A stretch of 64,000 nucleotides of DNA. Source: Actinopolymorpha sp. NPDC004070. Lineage in GTDB: Bacteria; Actinomycetota; Actinomycetes; Propionibacteriales; Actinopolymorphaceae. The stretch covers positions 62,001-126,000 of the forward strand of contig NZ_JBEXMJ010000004.1 in assembly GCF_040610475.1 (NCBI RefSeq), read 5' to 3'. Positions 42,772 through 50,815 of this stretch are shown piece by piece; within the stretch, counting starts at the first letter, position 1, and each line of letters opens with the position of its first letter. A program made the translations under genes and the position numbers. A model generated the notes under the pieces. That model searched no databases, had not been told where the DNA came from, and was given only the letters and a program-made list of their open reading frames with translations.

Positions 42772-44880
42772 CTATCCCAGCGCCTTCCGGGCCAGGTCGA
42801 AGTACTGGTCTCCGCGCACCACGCGGTACTCCGGCCCGAGCGAGGCAGTCACCTCGGCCAGGTCCTGCGGCGTCGTCGACCAGGCGTTCACCCCGATCGA
42901 GACGAAGCGCGGCGAGGTGCCGTCCCATCCCTGCGCCGACCGGGCGATGGCGTCCTTGGTCTCCTTCACCCCGCCGACCCCGAGGATGGTGGCCAGCGGC
43001 GTTCCGCCCTCGACGAGCCGGGTGGTGGTCGTGCCGGACCAGTTGAGGAAGATCCCCTGCGGCTCGACGTCGGAGACGTACGCCCGGGTCTTGTCGGCCG
43101 AAAGGTCGACGTCGTGCCCGTCGACCCGGTTGAGGACGTACACGATCCCCATCCCGGTCGCGTGCATGTACTTCCCGGTCTGTTCGGTGAACGTCGCGAA
43201 CGTGGCGTCCGGCCACGGCGTCGGGTAGATGTAGCCCGCGCCGGACGGGCCGGCCACCAGCAGGTCGTTGTCGGTCGCGGTGCGCTGGAAGTGGCTGAGG
43301 AAGTTCGGCGCGGCGTCGAGGAGCAGCGGGTTGGTGGTCCAGTTGACCGGAACGCTGCCCCGGCCCGGGTTGTCCCACAGGATCCGCAGCCGGTGCTCGT
43401 TGTACTGCAGGTTGTCGCCCTCGGACATGGTGAAGGTGACGTAGACCTTGTTCTCCAGCGGCAGTGTGGGCGCGGGTTTCTGCTGGTCCGAAATCGGCGC
43501 CCGGGCACCGGAGTGCACGGTGAGGTTCTCGAACCAGTCCGCGGCGAGCACGTAGACGCCGTGCTTCGAGCACAGTTCGGTGCCGCCGAACTCGCCGGCG
43601 ATGTCCTGGGCGAACCACCCGAGATAGGGCGTGTACGGCTGTACCTCGGACATGATCTGCTCGAACAACTCGCGCTCGGCGTCGAGGTTCGGGTCCAGCC
43701 AGAACGTCATCGCCCGGTTGGCCACGGCGTAGTCACGCAGGTACGCGAACGCGACCTTCGTCGGCCGGGCCGGCTCGGTCCTGCTCACCGACACGACGTA
43801 CTCGTTCCACATCTCCACCGACAGCGTGAGCTTCGACGTCCCGGCGGGCGGGGCGAACCCGTAGACGAAGTAGTGGCTTCCGTCGGCGAACCGGTGCAGC
43901 GGCGGGCCCAGGCTGGTCTGGGAGTTGCTGTCGTCGAAGAGGTACGGGTCCTCCGCGTCGGTGCCCGGCACGAAGTCGGCGACCACCTCACCGTCCGCGC
44001 GCAATGTCACCTGGTGCACCGCCGGACCCCAGCCGTCGTCGGTGAACGCGTCGTCGAAGCGCACCCACACGCCGTCGCCGCCGAGCTGGGAGGTGAGATC
44101 GAACTCGTACACCTTCCGGTTGGAGGCGTCGTGCAGGTGGGCGTCCACCTTGGCGATCGTCGTGTAGTACGACGGGAGGCCCGGCGGCAGGCTGACGTCC
44201 TTCAGCGGCGGCAGGCCGATCAGCATCCTGTGGGTGGTCTGCGGCCAGAGGTTCTCGAACTGCCAGCGGTAGGCGTCGATCCGGCTGGTGAACCGCCCGC
44301 GCAGGTCCTCCACCACCTTCACGCCGTACTTCTTCGCCAGCGTCCCCGCCAGCTCCGGGCCGACGGCGAGGAGGTTGCGCAGGCCGGCGAGGGTGGTGGC
44401 GACGTTGAGCGAGTCGGGCACGGCGGGGTCGTACACGACGCTGCCCCGGACCGCGCCGCGGTACTTCCCCACGAGGGTCCAGAAGTCGTCGTGCACGGTG
44501 GCGGACACGTCCAGGTCGCGCAGCCAGGTCAGCCGGCCCTCGCCGTTGGTGGCGTCGTCGCCGATGAGGTAGATCTGCGGGCGGACCCGGTTGACCAACC
44601 CCTGCAGGGTTCCCAGCATCAGTTTCTCGTCACCCGACAGGCCGGTGATGTCGACGACGTCGAGGGCGCGGACGGGCGCGAAGTGCGGCAGCGCCTGCCC
44701 CTCCGGCCAGCTGATGCCCGACCGCGACTGCGTGGCCGTCGAGGTGACTCCGATGGCGGGGCCTCCGGTCGCGGCTTGCGCGGCCCCCGGAGCGAGCACG
44801 TTCGGCAACGTCGCCGCACCGAGTCCGGCCACGACCATCCGGCCGAAGGTTCGCCGTGAGTACTGGTTGTTCGATGTCAT
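42772..44880 (-). CDS. Tat-exported GxGYxYP-family protein (putative glycoside hydrolase)
   Basis: A 702-residue secreted protein with a twin-arginine signal (SRRTFGRMVVAGLGAA, then APGAAQA as the probable cleavage site). The family-defining motif appears as GAGYIYPTPWPD near residue 545, preceded by VYVTFTMSEGDNLQYNEHR with candidate acidic active-site residues. A central insert (about 250-380) is beta-rich and may be a carbohydrate-binding domain. GxGYxYP proteins are found with carbohydrate-active enzymes in Bacteroidetes and Actinobacteria, but activity is unproven. ATG at 44880. It stands alone on this strand, with a long gap to rocD. Confidence 0.85.
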   Translation of the reverse strand: MTSNNQYSRRTFGRMVVAGLGAATLPNVLAPGAAQAATGGPAIGVTSTATQSRSGISWPEGQALPHFAPVRALDVVDITGLSGDEKLMLGTLQGLVNRVRPQIYLIGDDATNGEGRLTWLRDLDVSATVHDDFWTLVGKYRGAVRGSVVYDPAVPDSLNVATTLAGLRNLLAVGPELAGTLAKKYGVKVVEDLRGRFTSRIDAYRWQFENLWPQTTHRMLIGLPPLKDVSLPPGLPSYYTTIAKVDAHLHDASNRKVYEFDLTSQLGGDGVWVRFDDAFTDDGWGPAVHQVTLRADGEVVADFVPGTDAEDPYLFDDSNSQTSLGPPLHRFADGSHYFVYGFAPPAGTSKLTLSVEMWNEYVVSVSRTEPARPTKVAFAYLRDYAVANRAMTFWLDPNLDAERELFEQIMSEVQPYTPYLGWFAQDIAGEFGGTELCSKHGVYVLAADWFENLTVHSGARAPISDQQKPAPTLPLENKVYVTFTMSEGDNLQYNEHRLRILWDNPGRGSVPVNWTTNPLLLDAAPNFLSHFQRTATDNDLLVAGPSGAGYIYPTPWPDATFATFTEQTGKYMHATGMGIVYVLNRVDGHDVDLSADKTRAYVSDVEPQGIFLNWSGTTTTRLVEGGTPLATILGVGGVKETKDAIARSAQGWDGTSPRFVSIGVNAWSTTPQDLAEVTASLGPEYRVVRGDQYFDLARKALG

Positions 44881-45031
44881 CGATCGTCACACCGCCTGGT
44901 GGGTAAGCGCTGTCCACGCACTGGGAAAGGGGATCCGGACACACCCGGCCACCGCGGTGGCGGATCCGGAGAGCTGCCTCCCCGCGCACCGGCGTACGGG
45001 AGTTACCGAGGAACTGGCGTACGGAAGATCA

Positions 45032-45095
45032 GACGTGCCGAGTTGCGGACGTGCCGAGGTGCGGACGTGCCGAGGTGCGGACGTGCCGAGGTGCG
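45032..45095. repeat. 16-bp tandem array, four copies
   Basis: Four head-to-tail 16-bp units (GACGTGCCGAGGTGCG, the first with one substitution) at 45032-45047, 45048-45063, 45064-45079 and 45080-45095, with a degenerate partial unit after. There is no spacer, so it is not a CRISPR array. Confidence 0.85.
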
Positions 45096-45228
45096 GACGC
45101 TCGGGGAGGGCCGACGTGCGAGGACGTGCGGGAAAACCACGAACAGGCTGACGTACTGGGAAACGACGAGCAGGTGCCCGCCCCCGGGCGCTAGCGATTG
45201 TGGTGCGTCGGGGTGTGCGCGGACAAGA

Positions 45229-45276
45229 TCACTGGCCAGAGCAGGCCGCGTTGGTGCGGGCTGCTCCGGCCAGTGA
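45229..45276 (-). terminator. terminator of the ddaH-rocD operon
   Basis: Nearly perfect 19-bp arms (45229-45247 with 45258-45276; two non-Watson-Crick positions, one of which can pair as G-U on one strand) around a 10-nt loop, 25 nt after the rocD stop. Confidence 0.65.
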
Positions 45277-45301
45277 CGACGAGCCGGTGGTGCCGAAAGA
45301 C

Positions 45302-46576
45302 CTATCGCGTACGCAGCACCTCGGCCAACTGGTCCACCGCCCACTCCAGGTCGGCCTGCTCGATCACCAGGGGCGGCGCCAGCCGGATCGTCGAGCCGTG
45401 GGTGTCCTTGGCCAGAACGCCCCGCTCGGCCAGCGCGGCGCAGATGTCGCGGCCGGTGCCGAGGGCGGGGTCGACGTCGATGCCGGCCCACAGACCGGCG
45501 GTGCGTACGCCCACGAGTCCCTTGCCCACCAGGCTGTTCAGGCGTTCGGCGAGGACGGTGCCCAGAGCCGCCGCCCGGCGCTGGTAGCTGCCGTCGGCGA
45601 GCAGGCGCACCACGGCCCGGCCCACCGCACACGCCAGCGGGTTGCCGCCGAACGTACTGCCGTGCTGGCCCGGGCGAACCACGCCCAGCACCTCCGGAGA
45701 GCCGGCCACCGCCGAGACCGGCACGACTCCGCCGCCCAGTGCCTTGCCGAGGATGTAGAGATCGGGAACGACGCCTTCGCGGTCGCACGCGAACGTGGTG
45801 CCCGTCCGTCCCAGCCCGGCCTGGATCTCGTCGGCGAGCAGGAGTACGCCCCGCTCGGTGCACGTACGCCGGACGTCGCGCAGGTAGCCCTCCGGCGGCA
45901 CGATCACCCCGGCCTCACCCTGGACGGGTTCGATCAGCACGGCGACGGTGGTGTCGTCGATCGCGTCGGCGATCGCGCCCGCGTCGCCGTACGGCACGGT
46001 CACGAAGCCCGGCGTGTAGGGGCCGTAGTGGTCGCGGGCGTCCGGGTCGTCGGAGAAGCTCACGATCGTGATGGTGCGGCCGTGGAAGTTCCCGGCCGCG
46101 ACGATGATGGTGGCCCGGCCGTCGGGGACGCCCTTGCGTTCGTACCCCCACTTGCGGGCCACCTTCAGCGCGGTCTCCACCGCCTCCGCGCCGGTGTTCA
46201 TCGGCAGCACCATGACGTCCGGGGACGCCTGGGCCGTCGCGCCGTACGCCGGGTTCGAGGTCGCGACCAGGCCGGCGAGCTCGGCGCAGAAGGCACCGAA
46301 CTGGTCGTGGTGGAACGCCCGGCTGATCAGCGTCAGCCGGTCCAACTGCTCCCGTGCCGCCGCGAGGATGGCCGGGTGGCGGTGCCCGAAGTTCAGCGCG
46401 GAGTACCCCGCCAGGCAGTCGAGGTAGCGCCGGCCGTCCACGCCCGTCACCCAGGCGCCCTCGGCTTCGGCGGCGACGACCGGCAGGGGGTGGTAGTTGT
46501 GCGCGGCGTACCGCTCGGCGAGTGTGATCTGCTCCGCGGTCCGGTCCACGGCCGAGGCCGTCAGGTCATCGAGCAT
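45302..46576 (-). CDS. rocD: ornithine aminotransferase
   Basis: A 424-residue class III PLP aminotransferase converting ornithine and 2-oxoglutarate to glutamate semialdehyde and glutamate. Typical segments are YLDCLAGYSALNFGHRHP, MNTGAEAVETALKVARKWGY, VLIEPVQGEAGVIVPP, LLADEIQAGLGRTG and the PLP lysine in ILGKALGGGVVPVSAV. The ATG at 46576 overlaps the end of ddaH by 11 bp, so ddaH and rocD are co-translated. Together they would convert citrulline or ornithine-type products of arginine breakdown to glutamate. Confidence 0.95.
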   Translation of the reverse strand: MLDDLTASAVDRTAEQITLAERYAAHNYHPLPVVAAEAEGAWVTGVDGRRYLDCLAGYSALNFGHRHPAILAAAREQLDRLTLISRAFHHDQFGAFCAELAGLVATSNPAYGATAQASPDVMVLPMNTGAEAVETALKVARKWGYERKGVPDGRATIIVAAGNFHGRTITIVSFSDDPDARDHYGPYTPGFVTVPYGDAGAIADAIDDTTVAVLIEPVQGEAGVIVPPEGYLRDVRRTCTERGVLLLADEIQAGLGRTGTTFACDREGVVPDLYILGKALGGGVVPVSAVAGSPEVLGVVRPGQHGSTFGGNPLACAVGRAVVRLLADGSYQRRAAALGTVLAERLNSLVGKGLVGVRTAGLWAGIDVDPALGTGRDICAALAERGVLAKDTHGSTIRLAPPLVIEQADLEWAVDQLAEVLRTR

Positions 46577-47513
46577 CCGAGGCTCCCGCTCCCGCCGCAC
46601 CCGCTGTGCCCGCCGCACCCGCCGTGGCCACGCCGCCTTCGACCGAGCCGGGACGGATCTCCAGGGTGCAGCACTTGGGGCCGCCACCGGACTTGCGCAG
46701 CTCGGACAGGTCCACCGGCACCGGCACGTACCCACGCTCGGCGAGCTTGCGGGCCAGCGCGGTCGCCTGCACGGGCAGGACGACGTTGCGGCCGTCCGAC
46801 ACCGCGTTCAGGCCCAACACGACCGCGTCCGCCTCCTCGGCGAGCACAGCGTCCGGGTACAGCTCGGCCAGCACCTGCCGGCTCTCCGGCGCGAATGCGT
46901 CCGGGTAGTAGGTGACGTTGTGCTCGTCCAGCACCGACAGGGCGGTGTCCAGGTGGTAGAAGCGCGGGTCGACCAGGTGGAGCGTCACGACCGGCCGGTC
47001 GACGTACTCCGCGAGTTCGCGGTGGGCCGCCGGGTCGGTACGGAAGCCGGTCCCGGCGAGGATGCGGTCCGGCGTGGTGAGCAGGTCGCCCTCGCCCTCG
47101 GCCACGGACAGCGGGAGGTACGCGTCGCGTACGCCGTGCTCGACTCCGTGGGTCTTGAACCACTCGAGGTAGCGGGTGGCCTCCGGCATCCGCTCCAGGT
47201 GCCGGAAGCGCGAGCCGAATGCCAGCCCGTCCACCACCACGGCGCCGTTCGCGGCGAACACCATGTCCGGGAGGCCCGGCGCGGGGTCGATCAGGCTCAC
47301 CTCGTGACCGAGGTCGAGATAGGTCCGGCGAAGGCGCTCCCACTGGGCGATGGCCAGATCGGTGTCGACCGCGTTCTCCGGGTGCATCCACGGGTTGATC
47401 GCGTACTCGACGGCGAAGTACGTCGGCCGGCACATGAGGTAGTGCCGGCGGGTGGCGGTACGGGCGCTTTCGCGTGCGTGGCTGGGGTTGCCGGAACTGG
47501 CGGTCGTGGGCAT
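46566..47513 (-). CDS. ddaH: dimethylargininase / amidinotransferase-family hydrolase
   Basis: A 315-residue protein of the guanidine-modifying superfamily. The catalytic Cys (281 or 282) is in GGGPKCCTLEI, the catalytic His 187 in FYHLDTAL, and the N-terminal substrate-binding MCRPTYFAVEYAINPWM matches the DDAH-like group found beside rocD in actinobacteria. It would hydrolyse methylated arginine, or arginine itself, releasing citrulline and an amine. The C terminus has an Ala/Gly repeat tail (about residues 293-312) encoded by short repeats. GGAGG lies 8 nt before the ATG. Exact substrate is unproven. Confidence 0.88.
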   Translation of the reverse strand: MPTTASSGNPSHARESARTATRRHYLMCRPTYFAVEYAINPWMHPENAVDTDLAIAQWERLRRTYLDLGHEVSLIDPAPGLPDMVFAANGAVVVDGLAFGSRFRHLERMPEATRYLEWFKTHGVEHGVRDAYLPLSVAEGEGDLLTTPDRILAGTGFRTDPAAHRELAEYVDRPVVTLHLVDPRFYHLDTALSVLDEHNVTYYPDAFAPESRQVLAELYPDAVLAEEADAVVLGLNAVSDGRNVVLPVQATALARKLAERGYVPVPVDLSELRKSGGGPKCCTLEIRPGSVEGGVATAGAAGTAGAAGAGASDAR

Positions 47514-47730
47514 CGAAGAACCTCCGCGGACATACGGACGGGGGCGCGAGCGGCCGCCGCGAACTTCCCTGCATCGAGCCTAGGTAGCCACCTACCCGTG
47601 ACCCAACGCGTTCGGACTGCGCGTGGCCGGTGGTTCGTTGCGTGCTCGGCGCCGTTCACGGCGGATCGTTGCGTGGCCCGTCTGCCGACCGCACCGGGGC
47701 GGGTTTGTGCCCGCCAGAACCGCCGGTCCC

Positions 47731-48213
47731 CTACTTCTGGCCCGCCGCCTGGCCCGGCGTCTCCTGGCCGGTCAGCCCGGGCCGCTCCAGCAGCCGGGAG
47801 AGAACCAGCGAACTCCTCGTCCGGGCGACGTACGGCTCGGCGTTGATGCGTTCGAGGACCCGCTCGAAGTGCCCGATGTCGGCGGCGAGGATGTGCACCA
47901 GGGCATCCGCCTCGCCGGTCAGCGTGCAGGCCGCCACCACCTCCGGGAAGCGCGCCACCCCGGCCCGGATGGTCGCCGGCGAGGTCTTCCCCTGGCAGAA
48001 CAACTCGACGTACGCCTCGGTGGTCCACCCGAGCGCGCGCGGGTCGACCTTCGCGGTGAACCCGGTCACCGCCCCCGCCTGACGGAGCCGGTCCACCCGG
48101 CGCTTCACCGCCGGCGCCGAGAGCCCGACCTGTCCCCCGATCTCGGCGAAGCTCGCCCGGCCGTCCTCGAGCAGCATGGCGACGATGCGTTCGTCCACGG
48201 GGTCAAGCCGCAC
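47731..48213 (-). CDS. Lrp/AsnC family transcriptional regulator
   Basis: A 160-residue regulator with an N-terminal winged helix-turn-helix (DERIVAMLLEDGRASFAEIGGQVGLSAPAVKRRVDRL) and a C-terminal RAM ligand-binding domain (AYVELFCQG ... ALVHILAADIGHFERVLERI). It lies 217 nt upstream of ddaH on the same strand and probably senses arginine or a related amino acid to control ddaH-rocD. The GTG at 48213 has AGGAGGAG upstream, a strong Shine-Dalgarno; the frame is open well beyond but that part is antisense to the P-loop gene. Confidence 0.92.
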   Translation of the reverse strand: MRLDPVDERIVAMLLEDGRASFAEIGGQVGLSAPAVKRRVDRLRQAGAVTGFTAKVDPRALGWTTEAYVELFCQGKTSPATIRAGVARFPEVVAACTLTGEADALVHILAADIGHFERVLERINAEPYVARTRSSLVLSRLLERPGLTGQETPGQAAGQK

Positions 48214-48331
48214 GCTCGCTCCTCCTCGTTCCGGCGCAGGGTGCGGGTGCCCGCCGACTCGTCCGCCTGTTTTCGTCCAACCGCCCTGCGTCCAACCAGC
48301 CCTGCGTCCAACCGCCCTAAACTCTGCACCC

Positions 48332-48979
48332 GTGACCGGGTACCGCGCATCCGATCCCCCATCCGTTCCAGCCGGCGACGCCGCCCCCGTCGCCGATCCG
48401 GAGGCGCCTGGAACGTCTGCACCACCTCGGGTCGACTGCCGGGCCGCGATCCTCGTCAACGGTCTCCCCGCCTCCGGCAAGTCGACACTCGCCCCCCGGC
48501 TGGCCCGGGCGCTCGGCCTTCCGCTGTTCGCCAAGGACGTCATCAAGGAGACCCACGCGGACGTACTCGGCGTGGACCCGCCCGACGGCCGGCCCCAGCG
48601 GGCCTGGAACGCCGCCCTCGGGCGGGCGGCCAGCGAGACGATGTGGGCACTGCTCGCCGAGGCGCCCCTCGGAGCGGTACTGGAGAGTTCGTGGCGAGCC
48701 GACGTACGTCCGCTCGTCCAGGCCGGGCTGGACCGGGCGAGAGTGGCGCGGACGGTCGAGATCTGGTGCGACGTGCCCGCCGACGTCTCCTACGACCGCG
48801 ACCGGGCCCGGTGGGCGAGCCGGCACCGGATCCACGGCGCCCGGATCTCCGAGGCGGAGTGGACGGCGATGGTCGCCGACGGCCGGCCGCTGGCGATCGG
48901 GCCGGTGCTGCGGGTGGACACCACCGGGCCGGTCGACGTCGACGCGCTGACCACCTGGTGTCGTACGCACCTGGCGTAG
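48332..48979 (+). CDS. P-loop kinase-like ATPase
   Basis: A 215-residue AAA_33/zeta-toxin-like P-loop protein. Walker A is VNGLPASGKSTLAPRLA; a kinase-like lid region (DVPADVSYDRDRARWASRHRIHG) follows a long helix, and the end is REx-free and short. Such proteins phosphorylate small molecules or act as antibiotic kinases; the substrate is unknown. The first 38 residues are a Pro/Ala-rich leader. GTG start with TAAACT 8 nt upstream fits a leaderless mRNA. A second P-loop protein follows 99 nt downstream. Confidence 0.78.
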   Translation: MTGYRASDPPSVPAGDAAPVADPEAPGTSAPPRVDCRAAILVNGLPASGKSTLAPRLARALGLPLFAKDVIKETHADVLGVDPPDGRPQRAWNAALGRAASETMWALLAEAPLGAVLESSWRADVRPLVQAGLDRARVARTVEIWCDVPADVSYDRDRARWASRHRIHGARISEAEWTAMVADGRPLAIGPVLRVDTTGPVDVDALTTWCRTHLA

Positions 48980-49078
48980 GGCACGGCCACCGCGGCTCCC
49001 GTACCTCCAATCAACCATGCCTGGTACGGCGAGAACAAGACTGCAGTTTTCCCTTCCAGGGCAGCAGAATCGCTGTCC

Positions 49079-49735
49079 ATGACCTGGGATCCGTTCGGGA
49101 CGATCGCCAACACGCTGTGGCTCGGCGGCGGGCAGTGGGCCGGCAAGTCGACGGTGGCCCGCATCCTCGCCCGCCGATGCGGAATCACGGCGTACCACTA
49201 CGACTACCACGACGCCCGCGGGCACGACGCGCGCCGCGTCGCCGACCGGGCCGCGCGCGGTGAGCCGCTGACCGCGCCGGACCCGGACGAGGTGTGGGTC
49301 CGGCGTACGCCTGCCGAGATGGCGCGGGACGCGCTGGAGGAGTTCGGCCGGAGGTTCGAGTGGACGCTGGACGACCTGCGGGGACTGGTGTCCGGGCGGC
49401 CGATCCTCGCTGAGGGGTGGGGGCTGCGGCCCGAACTCGTCGGGCCACTGCTGGCGTCGCCGGACCGGATGCTGGTGATGGTGCCGACGGAGAGGTTCCG
49501 GCAGCACCAGTTACGCGCACTCCCCCGAGCCCGCAAGCTCGGCGTGTCCGTCGGCGATCCCGAACGCGCCCAGGCCAACCGGGTGGACCGGGACCGGCTG
49601 CTCGCGGAGTCGGCTGCCGGCGCCGCCCGCGAACGCGGGATACGCGTCCTGCGCGTGGACGGAAGCCTGGACGCCGACCAGGTGGCCACCGAGATCGCCG
49701 GCCACTTCGCGCCCTACCTGGCCCACCTGCGCTGA
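49079..49735 (+). CDS. P-loop nucleotide kinase-like protein
   Basis: A 218-residue protein with Walker A LGGGQWAGKSTVARILA and a DYHD acidic site in place of a normal kinase base-binding strand; a conserved ALPRARKLGV lid helix and a C-terminal RVLRVDGSLDADQVATEI close the fold. It belongs to the uridylate/adenylylsulfate-kinase-like group often annotated hypothetical. The ATG at 49079 begins the homology. It lies next to another P-loop gene on the same strand; a functional pairing is possible but not shown. Confidence 0.78.
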   Translation: MTWDPFGTIANTLWLGGGQWAGKSTVARILARRCGITAYHYDYHDARGHDARRVADRAARGEPLTAPDPDEVWVRRTPAEMARDALEEFGRRFEWTLDDLRGLVSGRPILAEGWGLRPELVGPLLASPDRMLVMVPTERFRQHQLRALPRARKLGVSVGDPERAQANRVDRDRLLAESAAGAARERGIRVLRVDGSLDADQVATEIAGHFAPYLAHLR

Positions 49736-49769
49736 CCGGGCCGAGAGGTGGACTGTGCGGGAGCGGCGG

Positions 49770-50081
49770 TCAGGAGATCTTGCTGCCCTCGGAGGATGCA
49801 TCGGCGATCTCCTGCACCTCGGCCGGGCTGTGCCGGGGCGGGCGGGGGCCGCCGAGGCCCACGACGTGCATGATCTTGCCGGCGAGCAGGGCGACGAGCG
49901 TTCCCCCGACCGCGGCGATGAAGAACAGCCACCAGTTGCCGATCACGATCGCCAGACCGGCGACCACAGAGACGGCCAGCAGAAGCCCCACGGTCGTCCA
50001 CGCCGCCGGGGTGTTGCCGTGGTGGGACTGGGTGGTGCTCTCGTGCTGGTGCTTGTCGCTGGTGTCGCTCATGTCGCTCAT
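49770..50081 (-). CDS. HGxxPAAW family membrane protein
   Basis: A 103-residue protein with the family-defining HHGNTPAAW motif (about 20-28), two transmembrane helices (about 29-48 and 51-68) and a Ser/Glu-rich tail. Function unknown, but it is a constant member of actinobacterial trp clusters. The ATG at 50081 is preferred over 50072 because GAGAGGG lies 6 nt upstream. It follows the TIGR02234 gene by 89 nt on the same strand. Confidence 0.88.
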   Translation of the reverse strand: MSDMSDTSDKHQHESTTQSHHGNTPAAWTTVGLLLAVSVVAGLAIVIGNWWLFFIAAVGGTLVALLAGKIMHVVGLGGPRPPRHSPAEVQEIADASSEGSKIS

Positions 50082-50170
50082 GGCCGACCCTCTCTTTCCG
50101 TGCCGTGCCTCATTGTGTCGCGGCCCCCGGTCACCGGCGAGCCGGGGTCGCCCGGTCGCGGGGCCGCCGG

Positions 50171-50815
50171 TCAGTCGCGCGGGCCGGGGTCGGTCGGGTC
50201 CTCGCCGCGGTCCAGGGCCGCCCAGGGGTCGTCGTCGGTACGCCTGGCGGCCGGGGCGTCGTACCGGCTGCCCATCGCGGGCCAGGTCCGTCCGCGCACC
50301 ACCGCGAACACACCGCCGCCCACGATGAGTACGCCACCGGCCACCGCGAGCCAGGGCCAGGCCTCCACCGTCATCGTGGACGCCCGGGTGCTCCCTCCGC
50401 CGCCTCCGCTTCCCGCTCCGCCGGCGATCGCCCGGCGCACCGCCGCGTCCGCGACGGATGCGGTGCGGGTCCAGAACATCGCGCACGAGGCGACCGCGGC
50501 GGCTCCGGCCAGCGCGACCAGCGCACCGGCGACCTGGCGGCCGCGCCCTCTGGTGGCCAGCACCGCGAGCACTCCGGCGAGGCCGAGGTACCCGGCCGAG
50601 CGGACCAGCGGGGCCGCCTGCGCTCCGGTGACGGAGGTGCTCACCGCGGGGTAGTGGGGAATCGCCCACCGGGCCGCGAGCCAGGTGCGCCCGGCGGCCC
50701 ACACGACCAGGGCCGCGCCGGCGAGCACCAGCGCGAGGGCGAGGAGGAACTGCCGCCGGGCGGCCGGCTTCGGCGCCTCGGAGCTCGCGGGAGTCGCGGG
50801 GTTCACGGAAGTCAC
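50171..50815 (-). CDS. Trp biosynthesis-associated membrane protein (TIGR02234)
   Basis: A 214-residue protein with four hydrophobic helices and the pattern of the tryptophan-operon-associated family (TIGR02234, Trp_oprn_chp), including [13 protein letters not shown] and [15 protein letters not shown], with a hydrophilic C terminus ending DPTDPGPRD. Its role is unknown. The ATG overlaps the trpE stop (ATGA at 50815-50812), so it is translationally coupled to trpE. Confidence 0.92.
   Translation of the reverse strand: MTSVNPATPASSEAPKPAARRQFLLALALVLAGAALVVWAAGRTWLAARWAIPHYPAVSTSVTGAQAAPLVRSAGYLGLAGVLAVLATRGRGRQVAGALVALAGAAAVASCAMFWTRTASVADAAVRRAIAGGAGSGGGGGSTRASTMTVEAWPWLAVAGGVLIVGGGVFAVVRGRTWPAMGSRYDAPAARRTDDDPWAALDRGEDPTDPGPRD

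Larger units (their letters stand above)
44881..45301. other. non-coding gap with repeat array and rocD terminator
   Basis: This 421-nt stretch has no convincing gene on either strand. It contains a four-copy 16-bp tandem array (45032-45095) and a strong hairpin (45229-45276) next to the rocD stop. The 5' end presumably carries the promoter of the GxGYxYP gene, though I see no clear -35/-10 pair. Confidence 0.6.

Noticed and set aside
45032-45095. CRISPR array
   Set aside because: Repeats are head-to-tail without spacers and there are no cas genes.
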